From NCBI RefSeq assembly GCF_017309185.1, contig NZ_JAEKJZ010000001.1, positions 2,418,001 through 2,482,000 on the forward strand: a DNA stretch of 64,000 nucleotides, written 5' to 3'. Made by a program: the position numbers and the translations under genes. Origin of the DNA: Roseibium aggregatum (GTDB lineage Bacteria; Pseudomonadota; Alphaproteobacteria; Rhizobiales; Stappiaceae). This document shows, piece after piece, positions 1 through 10,110 of the stretch. Each line of letters begins with the position of its first letter. Position 1 is the stretch's first letter. Below the pieces are notes generated by a model that saw nothing but the letters and a program-made list of their open reading frames with translations, was not told where the DNA came from and did no database searches.

Positions 1-440
1 ATACGCATGTAATTGAGCAACTCATCGGCGCGCTCGGCCGCGACTGCCCGCGACAGTCCCCGGATCATCTGCGGCATCATGATGTTTTCCTGGGCGGTGA
101 ACTCCGGCAACAGATGATGAAACTGATAAACGAAACCGATATCGTTGCGCCGGATCGCCGTGCGCTGCTCGTCGGAAAGCTCTGTACAATTCACCGCTCC
201 GACGAAAACATCGCCATTGTCCGGACGCTCCAGCAACCCGGCGATATGCAAAAGCGTGGACTTGCCGGTGCCCGACGGTGCCACCAGAGCGACCATCTCC
301 CCAGCTTCAATACGCAGGTTCGCTCCACTCAGGATGTCCAGCTGCCGGTCACCTTCCGAGAAGCTGCGCGTGATGCCTGCCAGTTCCAGCGCGGCGGGGC
401 TCAGATTCGGTGCGCGGCGCGATTCAACGGACATGTCCAT
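1..440 (-). CDS. lolD: LolD-type lipoprotein export ABC ATPase (3' end outside window)
   Basis: ATP-binding subunit of a LolCDE-type exporter, which uses ATP to release lipoproteins from the inner membrane. The start is the ATG whose complement lies at 438-440, preceded by a GAGGAG ribosome site. Visible are a Walker A motif (APSGTGKST) and a Q-loop region ([10 protein letters not shown]), which is the usual wording in LolD proteins. About 146 codons are present; the signature motif, Walker B and the C-terminus lie beyond position 1. It follows the permease gene by 11 bases and is presumably translated from the same message. The call rests on the motifs plus the permease neighbour; other small export ATPases (MacB, FtsE type) share the fold. 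Confidence 0.93.
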   Translation of the reverse strand, partial: MDMSVESRRAPNLSPAALELAGITRSFSEGDRQLDILSGANLRIEAGEMVALVAPSGTGKSTLLHIAGLLERPDNGDVFVGAVNCTELSDEQRTAIRRNDIGFVYQFHHLLPEFTAQENIMMPQMIRGLSRAVAAERADELLNYMR

Positions 441-451
441 ATCTGCGCTCC

Positions 452-1756
452 TCATTCGTACCGAAGGGCTTCGACCGGATCCAGCCGTGCGGCCCGCCAT
501 GCGGGATAAACGGTGGCCAGAAGCGAGAGCAGCAAAGCCATCAGCAGCACCGAAATGGTTTCGCCGCTATCGATATCCGCCGGCAGCTTCGAAAGGAAAT
601 AGAGCTCCGGCGAGAACAGCTCCGTGCTTGTCATCCAGGATACGAACTGGCGGATGCTTTCGATGTTGAGACAGACGATCAGCCCGAGCACAAATCCCGC
701 CAACGTCCCGACACAGCCGATGCTGGCGCCGGTGATCAGAAAGATGCGCATGATCGCCCCGCGCGAAGCGCCCATCGTCCGCAAGATGGCGATATCCTTG
801 CCCTTGTCCTTCACCAGCATGATCATGCCCGAAATAATGTTCAGGGCGGCGACGAGAACGATCAGGGTCAGGATGATGAACATCACGTTGCGTTCCACTT
901 CAAGCGCGGAAAAGAAGGTAACGTTGCGCTGCCGCCAGTCGGTCACGAATGCCGGCCTCTCCGCGGCCTCCTCGATCGCCTTGCGCATCACGCCAACCCT
1001 GTCGGGATCGACCACATAGATCTCGATACCCGTCGCCTTGGTGTCCATGTTGAAATAGCCCTGGGCTTCGGGAAGCGGCATGAACAGGAAGGTAGCGTCA
1101 TACTCGCTCATGCCGATCTGGAAAATCGCTGAGATGGGATACGCCTTGAGCCGCGGCGTCACGCCCATGGGTGTCACGCTGCCGCGTGGCGAAATGATCG
1201 TAATCTTGTCGCCCACTCGCAAGCCGAGCTGCTCGGCCATGCTTGAACCTATGGCGACCCCGGAACCTTCGTCAAACCCGTCGAGCGTGCCCGACAGGAC
1301 GTTTTGAGCGATCAGGGGAATGCGCCGCAAATCGCTTTCGTAAATACCCCGGACCAGCGCGCCGAGATTGGCGGAAGGACCGGAAACCAGTGCCTGACCC
1401 TCGGTAAAGGGAATGGCGCTGACGACGTCCGGAACCCCTTCCAGCCGCGCGGACACGGCATCGTAATCGGTCAGGGGCAGATCGATCGGCTGCACCAGCA
1501 TATGGCCGTTGATCCCGAGGATCTTGCCGAGAAGCTCGGAGCGGAAGCCATTCATCACCGCCATCACGATGATGAGGGTGGCAACGCCCAGCATGATCCC
1601 CGCGAAGGAAAACCCTGCGATGACCGAAATAAACGTCTCGCGGCGCCTGGAGCGCAGATACCGCCCGGCGATCATCCATTCAAAAGCGGAAAACGGGCGC
1701 GTGGGGGCAGCGCTCTGCGCGCCGCCGTCAACGTCTGCTGTATCTACCGCTGCCAT
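452..1756 (-). CDS. lolC: LolC/LolE-family lipoprotein-releasing permease
   Basis: Membrane subunit of the lipoprotein-releasing ABC transporter; partner of the ATPase encoded just downstream. The 434-residue protein shows the family layout: a cytoplasmic N-terminus, one membrane segment near residues 45-70 ([20 protein letters not shown]), a large periplasmic MacB-like core domain, then three membrane segments in the last 150 residues with the FtsX-type signature around [11 protein letters not shown]. Alphaproteobacteria usually carry a single LolC/E-type permease that acts as a homodimer, so the C versus E label is only nominal. Its start is preceded by a GGTGG stretch. It is probably the next-to-last gene of the long minus-strand block after proS. 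Confidence 0.93.
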   Translation of the reverse strand: MAAVDTADVDGGAQSAAPTRPFSAFEWMIAGRYLRSRRRETFISVIAGFSFAGIMLGVATLIIVMAVMNGFRSELLGKILGINGHMLVQPIDLPLTDYDAVSARLEGVPDVVSAIPFTEGQALVSGPSANLGALVRGIYESDLRRIPLIAQNVLSGTLDGFDEGSGVAIGSSMAEQLGLRVGDKITIISPRGSVTPMGVTPRLKAYPISAIFQIGMSEYDATFLFMPLPEAQGYFNMDTKATGIEIYVVDPDRVGVMRKAIEEAAERPAFVTDWRQRNVTFFSALEVERNVMFIILTLIVLVAALNIISGMIMLVKDKGKDIAILRTMGASRGAIMRIFLITGASIGCVGTLAGFVLGLIVCLNIESIRQFVSWMTSTELFSPELYFLSKLPADIDSGETISVLLMALLLSLLATVYPAWRAARLDPVEALRYE

Positions 1757-1903
1757 TGTCCACCCACTTCAGCGTACATTCAACACAGCCCACTGGCCGA
1801 ACGCCACCTGATCAAATTTCAGCCGGATCATTCCCCAACCTGATTCCCGCCCTCAAGTGATTCCACCTGAAAGCGGGCCAGTCTGAAGGATTGCCGGAGC
1901 GTC

Positions 1904-3232
1904 TCAATCCGTCAATGCCGCCGTCAGCTTGTTCAAGGCGGCCTCGGGAGAAAGCATTTCCTTTTCCCCAGTTGCCCGGTCCTTGACCTCCAGAAGTCCT
2001 TCTTTCAGGCCCCGGGGACCTGCAACGACCTGGAACGGCAGGCCGATGAGATCCATGGTCGCGAACTTTGCCCCGGCCCTGGTATCCGTGTCGTCGTAAA
2101 GCACCTCGATCCCGGCTGCTTCCATCCTGGCGTAAAGGTCCTGAGAGACTGTGTCCGTCAGCTCGTCCCCCGGCTTCAGATTGACCAGACCGACATGGAA
2201 CGGCGCAACCGACTTCGGCCAGATGATTCCATTCTCGTCATGATTGGCCTCGATCAAGGCGCCAAGAAGGCGGGACACCCCGACACCGTAGGAACCCATG
2301 TGGACGGGAACCTCCGTGCCTTCGGCGGTCGCGACCTTGGCGCCCATGGCATCGGAATATTTGGTCCCGAAATAGAAAATGTGGCCGACCTCAATGCCTC
2401 GCGCCGACACCTTTTGGTCGTCGGGAAGCGCGTTGAACGCGGTTTCATCATGCATTTCGTCGGTCGCCGCATAAGGCGTCGTCCAGCGGGTTACAACCGG
2501 GGTCAGATCTGAGAAAAAGTCCGTATCCTCGGCCGGTATCGGCAATTCCAGAAGCGACTTTTCACAGAAGACTTCGCTTTCTCCTGTCTCCGCCAGAATG
2601 ATGAACTCATGGCTCATGTCGCCACCGATCGGGCCGGTGTCTGCCTTCATCGGAATGGCCTTGAGACCCATCCGGTCGAAGGTACGCAGATAGGCCACGA
2701 ACATGCGGTTATAGGCGTGGCGCGCGCTTTCCTTGTCGAGATCGAAGGAATAGGCGTCCTTCATGAGAAATTCGCGTCCGCGCATGATGCCGAAGCGCGG
2801 ACGGACTTCGTCGCGGAACTTCCACTGAATATGATAGAGGTTCAGCGGCAGGTCCTTGTAGGATCTGACATAGCCGCGGAAGATGTCGGTGATCATTTCC
2901 TCGTTCGTCGGACCGTAAAGCATCTCGCGCTCGTGACGGTCGGTGATCCTGAGCATTTCCTTGCCATAGGCATCGTAGCGGCCGCTTTCCCGCCACAGGT
3001 CCGCGGACTGGATCGTCGGCATCAGGAGCTGGACGGCCCCGGCACGGGCCTGCTCTTCTTCCACGATGCGTTCAATCTTGCGCAAGACCTTCAGCCCCAG
3101 CGGCAACCAGGAATAGATTCCCGCGGACTGCTGCCGGATCATACCGGCACGCAGCATAAGCCGGTGGGAAACGATTTCCGCTTCCTTGGGCGTTTCTTTC
3201 AAGATGGGCAGGAAGTACCGGGAAAGACGCAT
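1904..3232 (-). CDS. proS: Prolyl-tRNA synthetase (short alphaproteobacterial form)
   Basis: Charges tRNA-Pro with proline in the cytoplasm. The chosen start gives 442 residues beginning [15 protein letters not shown], the standard N-terminus of the class II enzyme of alphaproteobacteria, which lacks the editing insertion of the E. coli type (about 570 residues). Class II motifs are visible: motif 1 near [22 protein letters not shown], motif 2 in [17 protein letters not shown], and motif 3 in the [11 protein letters not shown] segment. An in-frame extension of 67 codons upstream is open but Cys-rich and unlike the family, so it is rejected. The order lolD-lolC-proS is a common alphaproteobacterial arrangement. 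Confidence 0.96.
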   Translation of the reverse strand: MRLSRYFLPILKETPKEAEIVSHRLMLRAGMIRQQSAGIYSWLPLGLKVLRKIERIVEEEQARAGAVQLLMPTIQSADLWRESGRYDAYGKEMLRITDRHEREMLYGPTNEEMITDIFRGYVRSYKDLPLNLYHIQWKFRDEVRPRFGIMRGREFLMKDAYSFDLDKESARHAYNRMFVAYLRTFDRMGLKAIPMKADTGPIGGDMSHEFIILAETGESEVFCEKSLLELPIPAEDTDFFSDLTPVVTRWTTPYAATDEMHDETAFNALPDDQKVSARGIEVGHIFYFGTKYSDAMGAKVATAEGTEVPVHMGSYGVGVSRLLGALIEANHDENGIIWPKSVAPFHVGLVNLKPGDELTDTVSQDLYARMEAAGIEVLYDDTDTRAGAKFATMDLIGLPFQVVAGPRGLKEGLLEVKDRATGEKEMLSPEAALNKLTAALTD

Positions 3233-3599
3233 CAATGTTCTCGCAATTTGGCTTTGCTCTGTTCTTGCGCAGTCAAAGCGCAAGCCGGACACAAAAACAA
3301 GCCTTTTGAACCGGCCCGGCGGGGTTTTACTGAATATGTGAGGAGACCGGCACCCCGGAGCGCATGTGAAGGCACTTAGACAGCAAACACATAAGCAGAA
3401 GAGACACCAATGACTTTGCCACAATCGACGCAAATCAAATAGGCAAGCAAAAAATGTAGGCTACCCACTACAAATAGGTGACAAGCCAAAAACAATCCGC
3501 TAAGTTTCAAATCTATAACAAAAAGACGCCTTGGTAGAAATACCATGAAGCTCAAGGTCATCGCGGTCTGAGTCTTGGGAGGAATGGCCTTTTGGCGCG

Positions 3600-3710
3600 A
3601 CTTAACAGTTCGCAGCCCTCTACAACGACATGAAATGTCTCGGTAGAGAACAGGGTCAAATTTAGACGCGGAACTCAATAAAGGCAGAGCCAGGCTCTGC
3701 CTTTTTCTTT
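3600..3710 (+). ncRNA. Candidate small RNA with two hairpins
   Basis: On the plus strand a long two-part hairpin lies at 3618-3648: CTCTAC pairs with GTAGAG, then after symmetric three-base internal loops GACAT pairs with ATGTC around a GAA loop. About 32 bases further on comes a GC-rich hairpin (AAGGCAGAG with CTCTGCCTT) followed directly by a T-rich run (3701-3710), the form of an intrinsic terminator. A structured body plus terminator, antisense to the flanking genes, is the usual layout of alphaproteobacterial small RNAs. The 5' end is a guess and no promoter is clear. I cannot assign it to a named family. Confidence 0.5.
3681..3710 (+). terminator. Intrinsic terminator of the candidate small RNA
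   Basis: Perfect stem AAGGCAGAG/CTCTGCCTT with a CCAGG loop, followed by CTTTTTCTTT-like T-rich sequence on the plus strand. On the minus strand the T-run is weaker (TTTATTG), but it might also partly stop transcripts leaving the DUF1467 gene. Confidence 0.7.
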
Positions 3711-3761
3711 GTCTGCAAGGCCGTCGTGTCCGTTCACGGCCCATCCGGCAAATCTGTCCCA

Positions 3762-4052
3762 CTACGTTCCCGGATGCCCGTAACTGCCCCCCGGCGGTTT
3801 AAAGAACGGAATGTCGTCCAGACCGAAACCGCTGGCTCGCAGGGCGAGAAAGGCTGCGAACAAAAGCGTGGCCATGACCGTTGTCACCAGAATCACTCTA
3901 AGGAACCGCGGACGGTCCGGGGCGCTCGGTTCCGATCCGGGAACGATGTCGCCGGCTTCCTCCTGCGTCCGGTGAAGACCGAACGGCAGGATCGCAAACA
4001 GGATGATCCACCAGAGGATGAAATAGATCGCCAGCCCGAACGCCACGGACAT
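3762..4052 (-). CDS. DUF1467 family small membrane protein
   Basis: Protein of 96 residues with two predicted membrane helices (about residues 5-25 and 52-72) separated by a short charged loop containing TQEEAGDIVPGSEPSAP. This layout and the wording LPFGLHRTQEEAGDIVPGSEPSAP match DUF1467, a family of unknown function restricted mainly to alphaproteobacteria and nearly always found next to mce and proS. It starts six bases after the end of mce, so it is almost certainly cotranscribed with it. No function can be inferred beyond membrane location. Confidence 0.88.
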   Translation of the reverse strand: MSVAFGLAIYFILWWIILFAILPFGLHRTQEEAGDIVPGSEPSAPDRPRFLRVILVTTVMATLLFAAFLALRASGFGLDDIPFFKPPGGSYGHPGT

Positions 4053-4058
4053 CGGGAC

Positions 4059-4463
4059 TCAAGCCTCTTCCAGCTCGGTCAGGGTGCCGAGAAAATCCTT
4101 GGGGTGAAGGAAAAGGACCGGCTTGCCGTGCGCACCGATTTTCGGTTCACCGTCTCCAAGGATACGCGCCCCTTCCGCCACCAGCCTGTCCCGCGCCGCG
4201 ATAATGTTATCGACCTCGTAGCAGACATGATGGATGCCGCCCGATGGGTTCTTCTCGAGAAACTTCGCGATAGGAGAATTCTCTCCGAGCGGTTCCAGCA
4301 ACTCTATCTTGGTGTTCGGCAGGGTGATGAATACCGTGCTGACACCATGGTCCGGCTGTGCCTCCTTCGCCGAGACTTCCGCTCCAAGCGTGTCCCGGTA
4401 GACAGCGGTGGCTGCTTCAATGTCCTTCACCGCGATGGCAACGTGGTTAAGCCGTCCGATCAT
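4059..4463 (-). CDS. mce: Methylmalonyl-CoA epimerase
   Basis: Interconverts (2S)- and (2R)-methylmalonyl-CoA in the propionyl-CoA to succinyl-CoA route. The 134-residue protein is one glyoxalase-type VOC domain. Its opening, MIGRLNHVAIAVKDIEAA, supplies the first metal-ligand histidine; HHVCYEVDN near residue 77 supplies another, and the C-terminal part (FLHPKDFLGTLTELEE) the remaining His and Glu. A strong GAGGAGGAG ribosome site precedes the ATG. It sits between rnj and the DUF1467 gene, as in many related genomes. Confidence 0.93.
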   Translation of the reverse strand: MIGRLNHVAIAVKDIEAATAVYRDTLGAEVSAKEAQPDHGVSTVFITLPNTKIELLEPLGENSPIAKFLEKNPSGGIHHVCYEVDNIIAARDRLVAEGARILGDGEPKIGAHGKPVLFLHPKDFLGTLTELEEA

Positions 4464-4514
4464 GTTCTCTCCTCCTCGAAAGGCAGCCGCTAGAATGCTG
4501 CCCGAGTGCGTTGA

Positions 4515-6194
4515 TTATAGTTGGGTCACCATCACCTTGCAGAGCGTCTTTTTGCCCCAGACATCCAGAATTTCAGAGCGCGCGGCGCGCCGTGCGGCTT
4601 CCGCGACAAGGTCCTTGTTCTTGCGCCGGGCCTTCGGAATGCTTTTCACCGCACCGACGATCGCCTTGGACACAAGGTCTTCCATCGGCTCTCCCTCGTC
4701 GTCCGTATCGGGAAGACCAAGCAAGGCAATCTCCGGATCGGACAGAAGCTCCCCTGCCCGGTTGACAATCAGCGCGATCACCGCCGCCCCTGCAAAGGAA
4801 AGCTTGCGCCGCTCCTTCACGCCGGTAACTTCCGGGTCGTCCAGAATTCCGCCGTCCTTCACCAGAATGCCGGATGGGGCCTCGTCGATGACGGCGGCCC
4901 GACCGGCGTTCAAACGGACGATGTTTCCGTTCTTCCCGCGCACGACTTCCCGAACGCCAAGTTCCCTGGCAAACGCGGCGTGCGCGGCAAGATGCAACGG
5001 TTCACCGTGAACGGGAAGCACGACTTTCGGCCCGACCAGCTTGTATAGCTGCTCCAGCTCGCCGCGCCGCGGGTGTCCAGACACATGCACAAGGGCATCC
5101 TTGTCGGTGATAATCTCGACATCGGAGTCCGCGAGGTTGTTCATCACCTCGCCGACAGCCTTTTCATTGCCCGGAATGGTCCTCGAGGAAAAGATCACCA
5201 TATCGCCCTTCGACAGCGCGATATGCCGATGATCGCCGGCTGCGATCCGTGCGAGCGCCGCCCTGTTTTCCCCCTGGGACCCGGTGCACAGGAGCACCGC
5301 CTTCTCGCGCGGCAGATAGCCGAAGGCTTCTTCCTCGTGAAAGGTGCGCAGACCTTCCAGATATCCGAGTTCGCTCGCCACCTCGATCACCCGGTGCATG
5401 GACCGGCCGACCACCACGACATCGCGGTCGTTCGCCGCCGCCGCCTCGGCAATGGCCCGGATACGCGCGACATTGGAGGCGAAGGTTGTAACGGCGACCC
5501 GGTGCCTGGCCTTCGACATCACGTCCTTGAGGGTTTCCGCCACATCCGCCTCGCTCGGGCTGACACCGTCCCTCACCGCGTTGGTGCTGTCGCACACGAG
5601 AGCCATGACGCCTTCGCGTCCGAGTTCGGCCAGCCGATCCAGATCGATCGGATGTCCGACGCCGGGCGTCCGATCGATCTTCCAGTCACCGGTATGAAGA
5701 ACCAGGCCTGCGGGCGTCCGGATGGCAAGTGCACAGGGTTCGGGAATGGAGTGGGACATGGCGACGAATTCGACATCGAACGGCCCGATCTTGTGCCGCT
5801 CGCCCTGCTTCACGATCGTGACCGGCACGTCTTCCTCGCCCGGCTCGCTCTCTGCCTTGGCCGCCAGAAGACCCGCGGTAAACGCGGTCGCGTAGACCGG
5901 AACCTTCAAAAAGGGCCACAAATGCAGGATACCGCCATAGTGGTCTTCATGGGCATGGGTGATCACCATGCCGACGACATTGTCGACTTCCTCTTCGAGA
6001 AACTTGATGTCCGGAACCACGATATCGATACCCGGCAGGTCCGGGCCGGCGAAACTCACGCCGCAATCGACAATCAACCAGCTCCGGTCCTCTTCCGGTC
6101 CATAACCATACAGACCGAGGTTCATTCCGATTTCCCCGACCCCTCCCAGGGGAAGAAACACTATGTCGTAATCGTTATTGTTGGCCGAAGCCAT
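4515..6194 (-). CDS. rnj: Ribonuclease J
   Basis: Metallo-beta-lactamase-fold RNase with endonuclease and 5'-3' exonuclease activity, used by many alphaproteobacteria in rRNA processing and mRNA decay. Length 559 residues is typical. The zinc-binding motif HAHEDHYGG is at about residue 79, with later ligands in MSHSIPE and HTGDWK; the beta-CASP part carries HVSGHPRRGE and LPVHGEPLHL. The start is preceded by AAAGGAG at good spacing. Together with RNase E at 55.9-58.7 kb, the window thus encodes both main mRNA decay nucleases. Confidence 0.95.
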   Translation of the reverse strand: MASANNNDYDIVFLPLGGVGEIGMNLGLYGYGPEEDRSWLIVDCGVSFAGPDLPGIDIVVPDIKFLEEEVDNVVGMVITHAHEDHYGGILHLWPFLKVPVYATAFTAGLLAAKAESEPGEEDVPVTIVKQGERHKIGPFDVEFVAMSHSIPEPCALAIRTPAGLVLHTGDWKIDRTPGVGHPIDLDRLAELGREGVMALVCDSTNAVRDGVSPSEADVAETLKDVMSKARHRVAVTTFASNVARIRAIAEAAAANDRDVVVVGRSMHRVIEVASELGYLEGLRTFHEEEAFGYLPREKAVLLCTGSQGENRAALARIAAGDHRHIALSKGDMVIFSSRTIPGNEKAVGEVMNNLADSDVEIITDKDALVHVSGHPRRGELEQLYKLVGPKVVLPVHGEPLHLAAHAAFARELGVREVVRGKNGNIVRLNAGRAAVIDEAPSGILVKDGGILDDPEVTGVKERRKLSFAGAAVIALIVNRAGELLSDPEIALLGLPDTDDEGEPMEDLVSKAIVGAVKSIPKARRKNKDLVAEAARRAARSEILDVWGKKTLCKVMVTQL

Positions 6195-6235
6195 GCATTG
6201 CTCCTTTGACCCTCCCGCGGAGACTTCGCTGCCGG

Positions 6236-7009
6236 CTAAACGCCGGGCAGGAAGACATCGCCCGCATAGATGGTCCGTTGTCGTCCATCGGCCTGTTGTA
6301 TCACCAGATGGCCACGTTCATCCAAATCGGCAAAAGTACCGGTAATCTCCTGCTGGGCCGATCTCACGGTGATTTCCTTGCCCAGATGCGCCGCCCGTCC
6401 CAACCAGTCTTTCCTGATCGACCTGAACCCTTCGGGTTGCCGCCAGACAGCCAGTTTTTCCGCCAAGACCGCACTCAAACTTCCAAACAGGCTCTCGGCG
6501 GACACCTGATAGCCGAGACTTCTCAGGTCCGTGGCCTGATAGAGCGACAGTGGCGGGTGGGACACGCAATTCACGCCGAACCCGAGGACCACCGCCTGGC
6601 GGTCGCCGGCCAGGGTTTCCGATTCCAGAAGGATGCCGGAAAGCTTGGCGCCCTCGATCAGGAGATCGTTCGGCCATTTCAGTTTGACCAGTTGCAGTGT
6701 CCCGGCGGCTTTGTCAACCGCTTCAGCCAGGGCAACAGCCGCCACCAGCGGCAACTCGCCGATCCTGTCGGCGGGTTCCGGATCGACCAGCAAAAGACTT
6801 GCGAACATATTCCCTGCCGGAGAGGACCATTCGCGCCCCCTGCGCCCTCGGCCGGAAGTCTGAACGTCGGCCCGTATCCACAGTCGCCCCGGATGCCCGC
6901 TTCGGGCGCGTTCGAAACAAAGGGAATTCGTCGAACCGACGTTTTCATGCGCTTCATAGCGAAAGTCCGGCGCACCGGGCGCCGGACACTCGGAATTGGA
7001 CTGGGTCAT
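6236..7009 (-). CDS. birA: Biotin--[acetyl-CoA-carboxylase] ligase
   Basis: Attaches biotin to the biotin carboxyl carrier protein, whose gene accB lies near the other end of this window. The 257-residue protein has the catalytic GRGRRGREW loop near residue 53, LKWPNDLL with the active-site lysine near residue 110, and a C-terminal SH3-like part ending in GDVFLPGV. There is no N-terminal DNA-binding domain, so it is a monofunctional ligase and not a repressor. It follows nuoN by about 110 bases; the nuo-birA-rnj order is widespread in alphaproteobacteria. Confidence 0.95.
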   Translation of the reverse strand: MTQSNSECPAPGAPDFRYEAHENVGSTNSLCFERARSGHPGRLWIRADVQTSGRGRRGREWSSPAGNMFASLLLVDPEPADRIGELPLVAAVALAEAVDKAAGTLQLVKLKWPNDLLIEGAKLSGILLESETLAGDRQAVVLGFGVNCVSHPPLSLYQATDLRSLGYQVSAESLFGSLSAVLAEKLAVWRQPEGFRSIRKDWLGRAAHLGKEITVRSAQQEITGTFADLDERGHLVIQQADGRQRTIYAGDVFLPGV

Positions 7010-7117
7010 ATGGATCTTCTAGAACACCGGAGTATCAACCGGAACCGACTCACCTGACAAAGGTTGACCGATTCCGGAAGGAATGACCATCGTTCCGTCA
7101 GCGGACCGCACGATGTA

Positions 7118-8557
7118 CTAGAACAACGACTGCGCCGCAGCGCTTGCCGCATTGACCACCTGGCCCGGCGCGACCGAGAAGAAAATCACGAAGACACTCG
7201 ACAATCCCAGGACAACCCGCAGTTCCATGGGCATCGTCTCGAATTTCTCGACCGGCTCGTCAAAGAACATCACCTTGACGATTCTCAGATAGTAGTAGGC
7301 TCCGACAACCGACATCAGGACCCCGATCACCGCAAGCGGATACAGTCCGACCTGAACCGCGGCGACAAACACATACCACTTGCCGAAGAACCCGACGAGC
7401 GGCGGGATCCCGGCCAGCGAGAACATCAGCAGTCCGAGCAGCACGGCCATTGGCAGGTTCGTCTGCGAAAGACCGGACAGATCGTCGATTTCCTCAACCA
7501 TGCCGTCCTTGCGGCGCATGGACAGGATGCAGGCGAATACACCAAGCGTCATGCCGAGGTAGGCGATCATGTAGAAGATGACGCCTTCGACACCGGTCTG
7601 GGTTCCGGCCGCCAGTCCGACAAGCGCATAGCCCATGTGACCGATGGAGGAATAGGCCATCAGCCGTTTCAGGTTGCGCTGACCGATTGCGGCGAACGAA
7701 CCGAGTGCCATGGACGCGATCGAGACAAAGACGACGATCTGCTGCCAGTCGCTCGTCACCGGTTGGAATGCTTCGATGACAATGCGGACCGTCATGCCCA
7801 TGGCGGCAACTTTCGGAGCTGCGGCGAGGAAGGCGGTCACCGGTGTCGGAGCCCCTTCGTAAACGTCCGGAGTCCACATGTGGAACGGAACGGCGGAAAT
7901 CTTGAAGGCCAGGCCTGCGAGAACGAAGGTCAGGCCGATCACCAGGCCGATCGATGCCCCTTCATGGGTGATGGTTTCGGCGATGCCGTCGAAGGAGATC
8001 TGGCCGGTGAAGCCGTAGACCAGCGACATGCCGTAAAGCAGCATGCCTGAAGACAGCGAACCGAGAACGAAATACTTCAGGCCGGCCTCTGTCGAACGCA
8101 CGCTGTCCCGGTTGATGGCCGCAACCACGTAGAGCGCGAGGCTCTGCAGTTCGAGGCCCAGGTAGAGCGCGATCATGTCACTGGCCGACAGCATCAGGAG
8201 CATGCCGAGCGTCGCGAGCACGATCAGGATGGGATATTCGAAATGATCGAAGGACTGGCTCTTGGCATAGGCCCAGGACATGGCGATCGCAAAGAACGAC
8301 CCGACCAGGACCAGGAGCTTGAGCAGATAGGCGAAATCGTCGAGCACGAAGGACCCGCCGAAGGTCTCGCCGAAGCTCGGGACAAACAGGAGAACCAGGA
8401 ACGTACAGCCCAGGAGCCCCATGGCACCGCCGAAAACCGCGTAGCTGACGCGTTTGCCGCCAAAGGCGCCGATCATCAGCAAAACCATGGCTCCGAGGGC
8501 CAGGATGATCTCCGGCAGGGCCGGCTGGAGATCCGGCAATTGGGTCATGTCCGACAT
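7118..8557 (-). CDS. nuoN: NADH-quinone oxidoreductase subunit N
   Basis: One of the three antiporter-like membrane subunits of complex I. The 479-residue protein has about 14 hydrophobic segments and the Proton_antipo_M region with the conserved lysine and glutamate neighbourhood ([25 protein letters not shown]). It closes the run of nuo subunits and is followed by birA. The start MSDMTQ could also be the second methionine, three codons later. Identity is secure from sequence and position. Confidence 0.97.
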   Translation of the reverse strand: MSDMTQLPDLQPALPEIILALGAMVLLMIGAFGGKRVSYAVFGGAMGLLGCTFLVLLFVPSFGETFGGSFVLDDFAYLLKLLVLVGSFFAIAMSWAYAKSQSFDHFEYPILIVLATLGMLLMLSASDMIALYLGLELQSLALYVVAAINRDSVRSTEAGLKYFVLGSLSSGMLLYGMSLVYGFTGQISFDGIAETITHEGASIGLVIGLTFVLAGLAFKISAVPFHMWTPDVYEGAPTPVTAFLAAAPKVAAMGMTVRIVIEAFQPVTSDWQQIVVFVSIASMALGSFAAIGQRNLKRLMAYSSIGHMGYALVGLAAGTQTGVEGVIFYMIAYLGMTLGVFACILSMRRKDGMVEEIDDLSGLSQTNLPMAVLLGLLMFSLAGIPPLVGFFGKWYVFVAAVQVGLYPLAVIGVLMSVVGAYYYLRIVKVMFFDEPVEKFETMPMELRVVLGLSSVFVIFFSVAPGQVVNAASAAAQSLF

Positions 8558-8580
8558 AGCTCTGTCTCGTCCTCGAAGCC

Positions 8581-10110
8581 TTAGTGAGACACCGCGGCAG
8601 CCGCTGCCGCGTGCTGGGAGACCCCGGCCGCGTCAAGCGCTGCAGTGTATTGAGTGATAAGATTGTCGACCGCGCCTTGGGTCACATCCAGGATCGCCAT
8701 CGGATAGAACCCGAAGAAAATCGTCAGAACGATCATCGGCACCAGAATGACCTTTTCCCGGAGGTCCAGGTCGAGGAGCGATTTCAGGCTTTCCTTTTCA
8801 AGGGCCCCGAAGATCACCCTCCGGTAGAGATACAGCGCATAGGCCGCGGACAGGATGACACCCGTGGTCGCGAAAAACGCCACCCAGGTATTGACCTGGA
8901 ACGCGCCCATGAGCGTCAGTATTTCGCCGACGAAACCGGAGGTTCCGGGTAATCCGACATTGGCCATGGTGAAGATCAGGAACGCGACCGCGTATTTCGG
9001 CATCCGGTTGACCAGACCGCCATAAGCGGCGATCTCGCGGGTGTGCATCCGGTCGTAAATCACGCCAACGCAAAGGAAGAGCGCCCCGGACACGATCCCG
9101 TGGGAGAGCATCTGGAAAATGCCACCCTGCACACCCTGGTGGGTCATCGTGAAAACGCCCATGGTCACATAGCCCATATGCGCGACCGACGAATAGGCGA
9201 TCAGCTTCTTGATGTCTTCCTGCGCAAGCGCCACCAGCGAGGTATAGATGATCGCAACCACCGAGAGTGTGAAGATGAACGGCGCGAACATATCCGACGC
9301 GATCGGAAACATCGGCAGCGAGAAGCGAAGGAAGCCATAGCCGCCGAGCTTCAGCAGCACACCCGCCAGGATGACCGAGCCCGCCGTCGGCGCTTCCACG
9401 TGCGCATCAGGAAGCCAGGTATGCACCGGCCACATGGGCATTTTGACCGCGAAAGAGGCGAAGAAGGCGAGCCACAGCCAGGTCTGCATGTTTTCCGGGA
9501 AGGAATGCGCCAGAAGCTGCTCGATATCCGTCGTGCCCGCGTTCCAGTACATCGCCATCATCGCGATCAGCATCAGAACGGAGCCGAGCAGTGTGTAGAG
9601 GAAGAATTTGTAGGACGCGTAGACACGACGCGCCCCGCCCCACACACCGATGATGAGGAACATCGGGATCAGTCCGGCTTCGAAGAAGACGTAGAAGACG
9701 ACAAGGTCGAGCGCACAGAACACGCCGATCATGAGCGTTTCCAGAACCAGGAAAGCGATCATGTATTCCTTGACCCGTTTCTGCACGCTCTCCCAGGAGG
9801 CCAGGACACAGAAGGGCATCAGGAAGGTGGTCAGGATCACGAAAAGCACCGAGATGCCGTCAACGCCCATCCGGTAGCTGATGTCGCTGCCAAGCCACTC
9901 CTTATGCTCAACGAACTGGAATCCGGGATTCGAATAGTCGAAATAGGCCCAGATCACCAGAGAAAGCAGGAAGGTGACACCGGTGGTCACCAGGGCGACC
10001 ATGCGTATGTTTTTCTTGCTGACCTCGTCGTCTCCGGCAACCAGAAGAATAAACAGGACGCCGAGCAGCGGCAGAAACGTCGTGAGTGACAGTATTGGCC
10101 AGTCAATCAT
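8581..10110 (-). CDS. nuoM: NADH-quinone oxidoreductase subunit M
   Basis: Second antiporter-like proton-pumping subunit of complex I. From the chosen ATG the protein has 509 residues and begins [20 protein letters not shown], matching the family; a longer open frame upstream lies inside nuoL and is not used. The motif [20 protein letters not shown] is diagnostic for the antiporter family. The start codon overlaps the nuoL stop by one base, showing translational coupling. Confidence 0.97.
   Translation of the reverse strand: MIDWPILSLTTFLPLLGVLFILLVAGDDEVSKKNIRMVALVTTGVTFLLSLVIWAYFDYSNPGFQFVEHKEWLGSDISYRMGVDGISVLFVILTTFLMPFCVLASWESVQKRVKEYMIAFLVLETLMIGVFCALDLVVFYVFFEAGLIPMFLIIGVWGGARRVYASYKFFLYTLLGSVLMLIAMMAMYWNAGTTDIEQLLAHSFPENMQTWLWLAFFASFAVKMPMWPVHTWLPDAHVEAPTAGSVILAGVLLKLGGYGFLRFSLPMFPIASDMFAPFIFTLSVVAIIYTSLVALAQEDIKKLIAYSSVAHMGYVTMGVFTMTHQGVQGGIFQMLSHGIVSGALFLCVGVIYDRMHTREIAAYGGLVNRMPKYAVAFLIFTMANVGLPGTSGFVGEILTLMGAFQVNTWVAFFATTGVILSAAYALYLYRRVIFGALEKESLKSLLDLDLREKVILVPMIVLTIFFGFYPMAILDVTQGAVDNLITQYTAALDAAGVSQHAAAAAAVSH

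Larger units (their letters stand above)
3233..3761. other. 529-base gap between proS and the DUF1467 gene
   Basis: No convincing protein gene. The left part (3370-3600) is AT-richer than the surroundings and carries only a weak 61-codon hydrophobic open frame without a ribosome site. The right part (3600-3710) contains two strong hairpins that read best as a plus-strand small RNA with its terminator, listed separately. A promoter for proS may also lie here, which would uncouple it from the upstream block. Confidence 0.6.

Noticed and set aside
3233-3433. In-frame 67-codon upstream extension of proS
   Set aside because: The added residues are Cys-rich and unlike any ProS N-terminus; the ATG at 3232 gives the standard start.
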